7,914 bases of DNA from Planctomycetaceae bacterium (GTDB taxonomy: Bacteria > Planctomycetota > Planctomycetia > Pirellulales > Pirellulaceae). The position numbers and the translations under genes are program-made. Shown here in pieces: positions 6,844 to 7,914 of this stretch (within the stretch, counting starts at the first letter, position 1; every line of letters begins with the position of its first letter). The notes below the pieces were generated by a model. The model was given only the letters and a program-made list of their open reading frames with translations, was not told the DNA's origin and did not search any database. Where the stretch lies: the NCBI GenBank assembly GCA_007133715.1, contig SLMF01000188.1, forward strand, positions 1-7,914, written 5' to 3'.

Positions 6844-7491
6844 ATGAAGCGAGTTGCGATGGTGACGGTGGCTTTGGCCCTGTCGATGTTGGTGGTGGGA
6901 CAGGCGTTGGCACAGCGGCAGTTGGGACAACGGGGTCAGCGTGAGCGTCCCGAGGGTGCCCGGATGCAAGCCATGGGCCCGATGGCCGGCGTGATGATGG
7001 CCGTGCGGGGTCTGGAGTTGAACGAGGAGCAGCGGGGCAAGGTTCGCGGGATTCTGACGGCGGCACGCGAAGAGCTGCAGGAACTTTTTGCAGAGGCTGC
7101 GTTGTCGGAAGATCAGCAGGCGCAGCGGCAGGCATTGGGACGACAGGTCATGGAGGAAGTGCGTGAGGGCAAGATCGAGCGTGCCCAGGCGCGGGAACGG
7201 ATGGCCGAAGCGACAGCCAGCGTTCAGACAGCGGAGCAGAGGAAGGCGACTGCGGCGCTGCAGAGCAAGGTTCAGGAAGTGATCCGCGAGATCAAGGGCG
7301 TGTTGACCACAGAGCAAGCGGCGCAACTGGATGCGGCGATTGCCCGACCCATGCGATGGGGAGCGGGAGCCGATCGTCCTGAGCGCCCTGAGCGCCCTGA
7401 CCGCGCGCGTGGGGAAGAGCGTGTGCGAGGCGAACGTCCCGAGCGCCCCGAGCGCCCCGAGCGTGGGGAAGGGCGGCGGACCCGGGATTAG
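6844..7491 (+). CDS. Spy/CpxP-like (LTxxQ motif) exported helical protein with Arg-Pro-Glu repeat tail
   Basis: 215 residues. The ATG at 6844 has AGGGAG 7 nt upstream and opens a signal peptide (MKRVAM, hydrophobic to about residue 20, ALA cleavage after Ala23). The mature part is almost entirely charged helix without cysteine. It holds LNEEQ (59-63) and LTTEQ (154-158), the two LTxxQ-type motifs of the Spy/CpxP/ZraP family of periplasmic chaperones and stress or metal-binding proteins, separated by about 90 helical residues, a normal spacing for the family. Residues about 177-215 are a disordered extension rich in Arg, Pro, Glu and Gly, with two blocks of RPERPERP type; this is longer and more repetitive than in enterobacterial Spy. 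It stands alone on the plus strand, divergent from the hydrolases and closed by its own terminator. A periplasmic chaperone-like role is inferred from the family; no cognate two-component system is visible. Confidence 0.85.
   Translation: MKRVAMVTVALALSMLVVGQALAQRQLGQRGQRERPEGARMQAMGPMAGVMMAVRGLELNEEQRGKVRGILTAAREELQELFAEAALSEDQQAQRQALGRQVMEEVREGKIERAQARERMAEATASVQTAEQRKATAALQSKVQEVIREIKGVLTTEQAAQLDAAIARPMRWGAGADRPERPERPDRARGEERVRGERPERPERPERGEGRRTRD
7375..7464 (+). repeat. Two blocks of 9-nt tandem repeats encoding Arg-Pro-Glu in the Spy-like protein tail
   Basis: Within the Spy-like gene, GAGCGCCCT is repeated at 7381-7389 and 7390-7398. GAGCGCCCC is repeated at 7441-7449 and 7450-7458, with degenerate units on either side (7375-7380, 7432-7440, 7459-7464). 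Each 9-nt unit encodes three residues, so slippage would keep the frame and change tail length. The blocks are separated by an Arg/Gly/Glu-rich segment (7399-7431) with no such repeat. Confidence 0.8.
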
Positions 7492-7525
7492 TCCCGTCGT
7501 GATCACCTACGGTTCCGTCCCAATT

Positions 7526-7562
7526 CGGGGGTCTGCACCTGTTGCAGGCCCCCGTTTCTTTT
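7526..7562 (+). terminator. Rho-independent terminator of the Spy-like gene
   Basis: CGGGGGTCTGCA (7526-7537) pairs with TGCAGGCCCCCG (7543-7554), giving a 12-bp stem with one T-G wobble and a CCTGT loop. It is followed directly by TTTCTTTT (7555-7562). It begins 34 bp after the TAG of the Spy-like gene and has the right polarity for it. Confidence 0.92.
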
Positions 7563-7634
7563 CAATCTCCCGTTTTCAGCCGCACGATTTCACCTTCCTG
7601 ACGGGCAGATTGATACCGCCCGCGATGAGAGCTG

Positions 7635-7674
7635 TCCCATCGCAGAACGGAATTCATTCCGTTCTGCGATGGGA
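7635..7674. repeat. Perfect 19-bp inverted repeat with 2-nt spacer
   Basis: TCCCATCGCAGAACGGAAT (7635-7653), spacer TC, then its exact reverse complement (7656-7674). No T-run follows on either strand, so it is not a standard terminator. A near copy of the outer part, GCGATGAGA at 7622-7630, could pair instead with the left arm (8 of 9 bp, loop GCTG), so two mutually exclusive hairpins are possible in a plus-strand transcript. It is a candidate dispersed palindromic (REP-like) repeat or the trace of a small mobile element. Confidence 0.9.
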
Positions 7675-7789
7675 GACCAAACCGGACCAACCTAACCGCG
7701 AGTCGTATAGCAACTGCGCAGGAATTGTGGTCGCCTTCCTAGTGCCGCAAATCACAATTGACGTTACATAACACGATTCTCTTGGGTGG

Positions 7790-7855
7790 CCCGGCTTGCC
7801 CAGGGGGCGTTTCACGCATTAGCAAGGAGCGTAACGCCCCCCCGGGCGAGCCGGG
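7790..7855. repeat. Long imperfect GC-rich hairpin, candidate REP-like intergenic repeat
   Basis: The left arm 7790-7817 (starting CCCGGCTTGCCC) and the right arm 7829-7855 (ending GGGCGAGCCGGG) are reverse complements apart from two substitutions and small bulges. They enclose an 11-nt loop, ATTAGCAAGGA (7818-7828). Both arms contain a G5-7/C7 run next to GCGT/ACGC. No T-run follows. It lies between genes, which fits a dispersed repeat or structural RNA element; a search of the host genome is needed to tell. Confidence 0.75.
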
Positions 7856-7914
7856 GGCATTTGATTGGTTGGGGTGGCTGAGGGATGTAAGCACCCGGAC
7901 ACGGGTTTCTTAAC

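Larger units (their letters stand above)
7492..7914. other. Non-coding right flank (423 bp)
   Basis: No supportable gene. The open frame crossing from inside the Spy-like gene to 7771 is out of frame with that gene and has no codon or domain character. Minus-strand frames entering from the right edge close within about 100 bp and read as low-complexity sequence. The stretch contains the terminator at 7526-7562, the perfect palindrome at 7635-7674 and the GC-rich hairpin at 7790-7855, described separately. Between the last two the sequence is locally AT-richer (about 7700-7780). Confidence 0.6.

Noticed and set aside
6607..7506. Minus-strand open frame (299 codons) across the Spy-like gene
   Set aside because: It is antisense to a gene with a good ribosome-binding site, signal peptide and LTxxQ motifs, and its product is a Leu/Pro/Arg/His low-complexity string.
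7723..7759. AATTGTG...CACAATT inverted repeat as an operator
   Set aside because: Arms of only 7 bp with a 23-nt gap and no adjacent gene or promoter; easily chance in an AT-richer stretch.
7893..7911. Small hairpin ACCCG-GACA-CGGGT followed by TTTCTT as a terminator
   Set aside because: A 5-bp stem is too weak, and no gene ends nearby on the plus strand within the window.

Overview
The window looks like a chromosomal segment from a GC-rich planctomycete, probably of the Pirellulales. This is inferred from gene style rather than from a marker gene. The signs are long secreted hydrolases, an alpha/beta-hydrolase with a duplicated domain, a ceramidase-like/propeller fusion, a Spy-like protein with an Arg/Pro/Glu tail, and loosely defined start sites. 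No rRNA, tRNA, CRISPR array, transposase or phage gene is visible.

Left edge (1-439, minus strand): the first 146 codons of an SPFH/stomatin-type membrane protein with two N-terminal membrane segments. It runs off the window. Positions 440-585 are a non-coding gap with no clear terminator.

Centre (586-6533, minus strand): three co-directional genes for exported hydrolases, read right to left. (i) A 384-residue alpha/beta-hydrolase with a GHSYGG nucleophile elbow. (ii) After 48 bp, a 734-residue protein with two tandem alpha/beta-hydrolase units; the first has a complete putative Ser-Asp-His triad and the second has lost its serine. (iii) Overlapping by ATGA, an 847-residue protein joining a neutral-ceramidase-like metal-hydrolase domain to a sialidase-like beta-propeller. 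All three have signal peptides, so they probably act together outside the cytoplasm on one ester- or amide-decorated glycan or glycolipid. The substrate cannot be read from the sequence.

Right (6534-7914): a 310-bp divergent intergenic region, then on the plus strand a 215-residue Spy/CpxP-like (LTxxQ) exported protein followed by a strong intrinsic terminator. The last 350 bp are non-coding and hold a perfect 19-bp inverted repeat with a 2-nt spacer and a second, larger GC-rich hairpin. Both look like candidate dispersed intergenic repeats.

The best candidates for something undescribed are the three-gene secreted hydrolase operon, its ceramidase/propeller fusion in which the usual catalytic serine position reads as alanine, and the half-inactive tandem hydrolase. 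The large plus-strand open frames over 250-6425 are antisense shadows of these genes.
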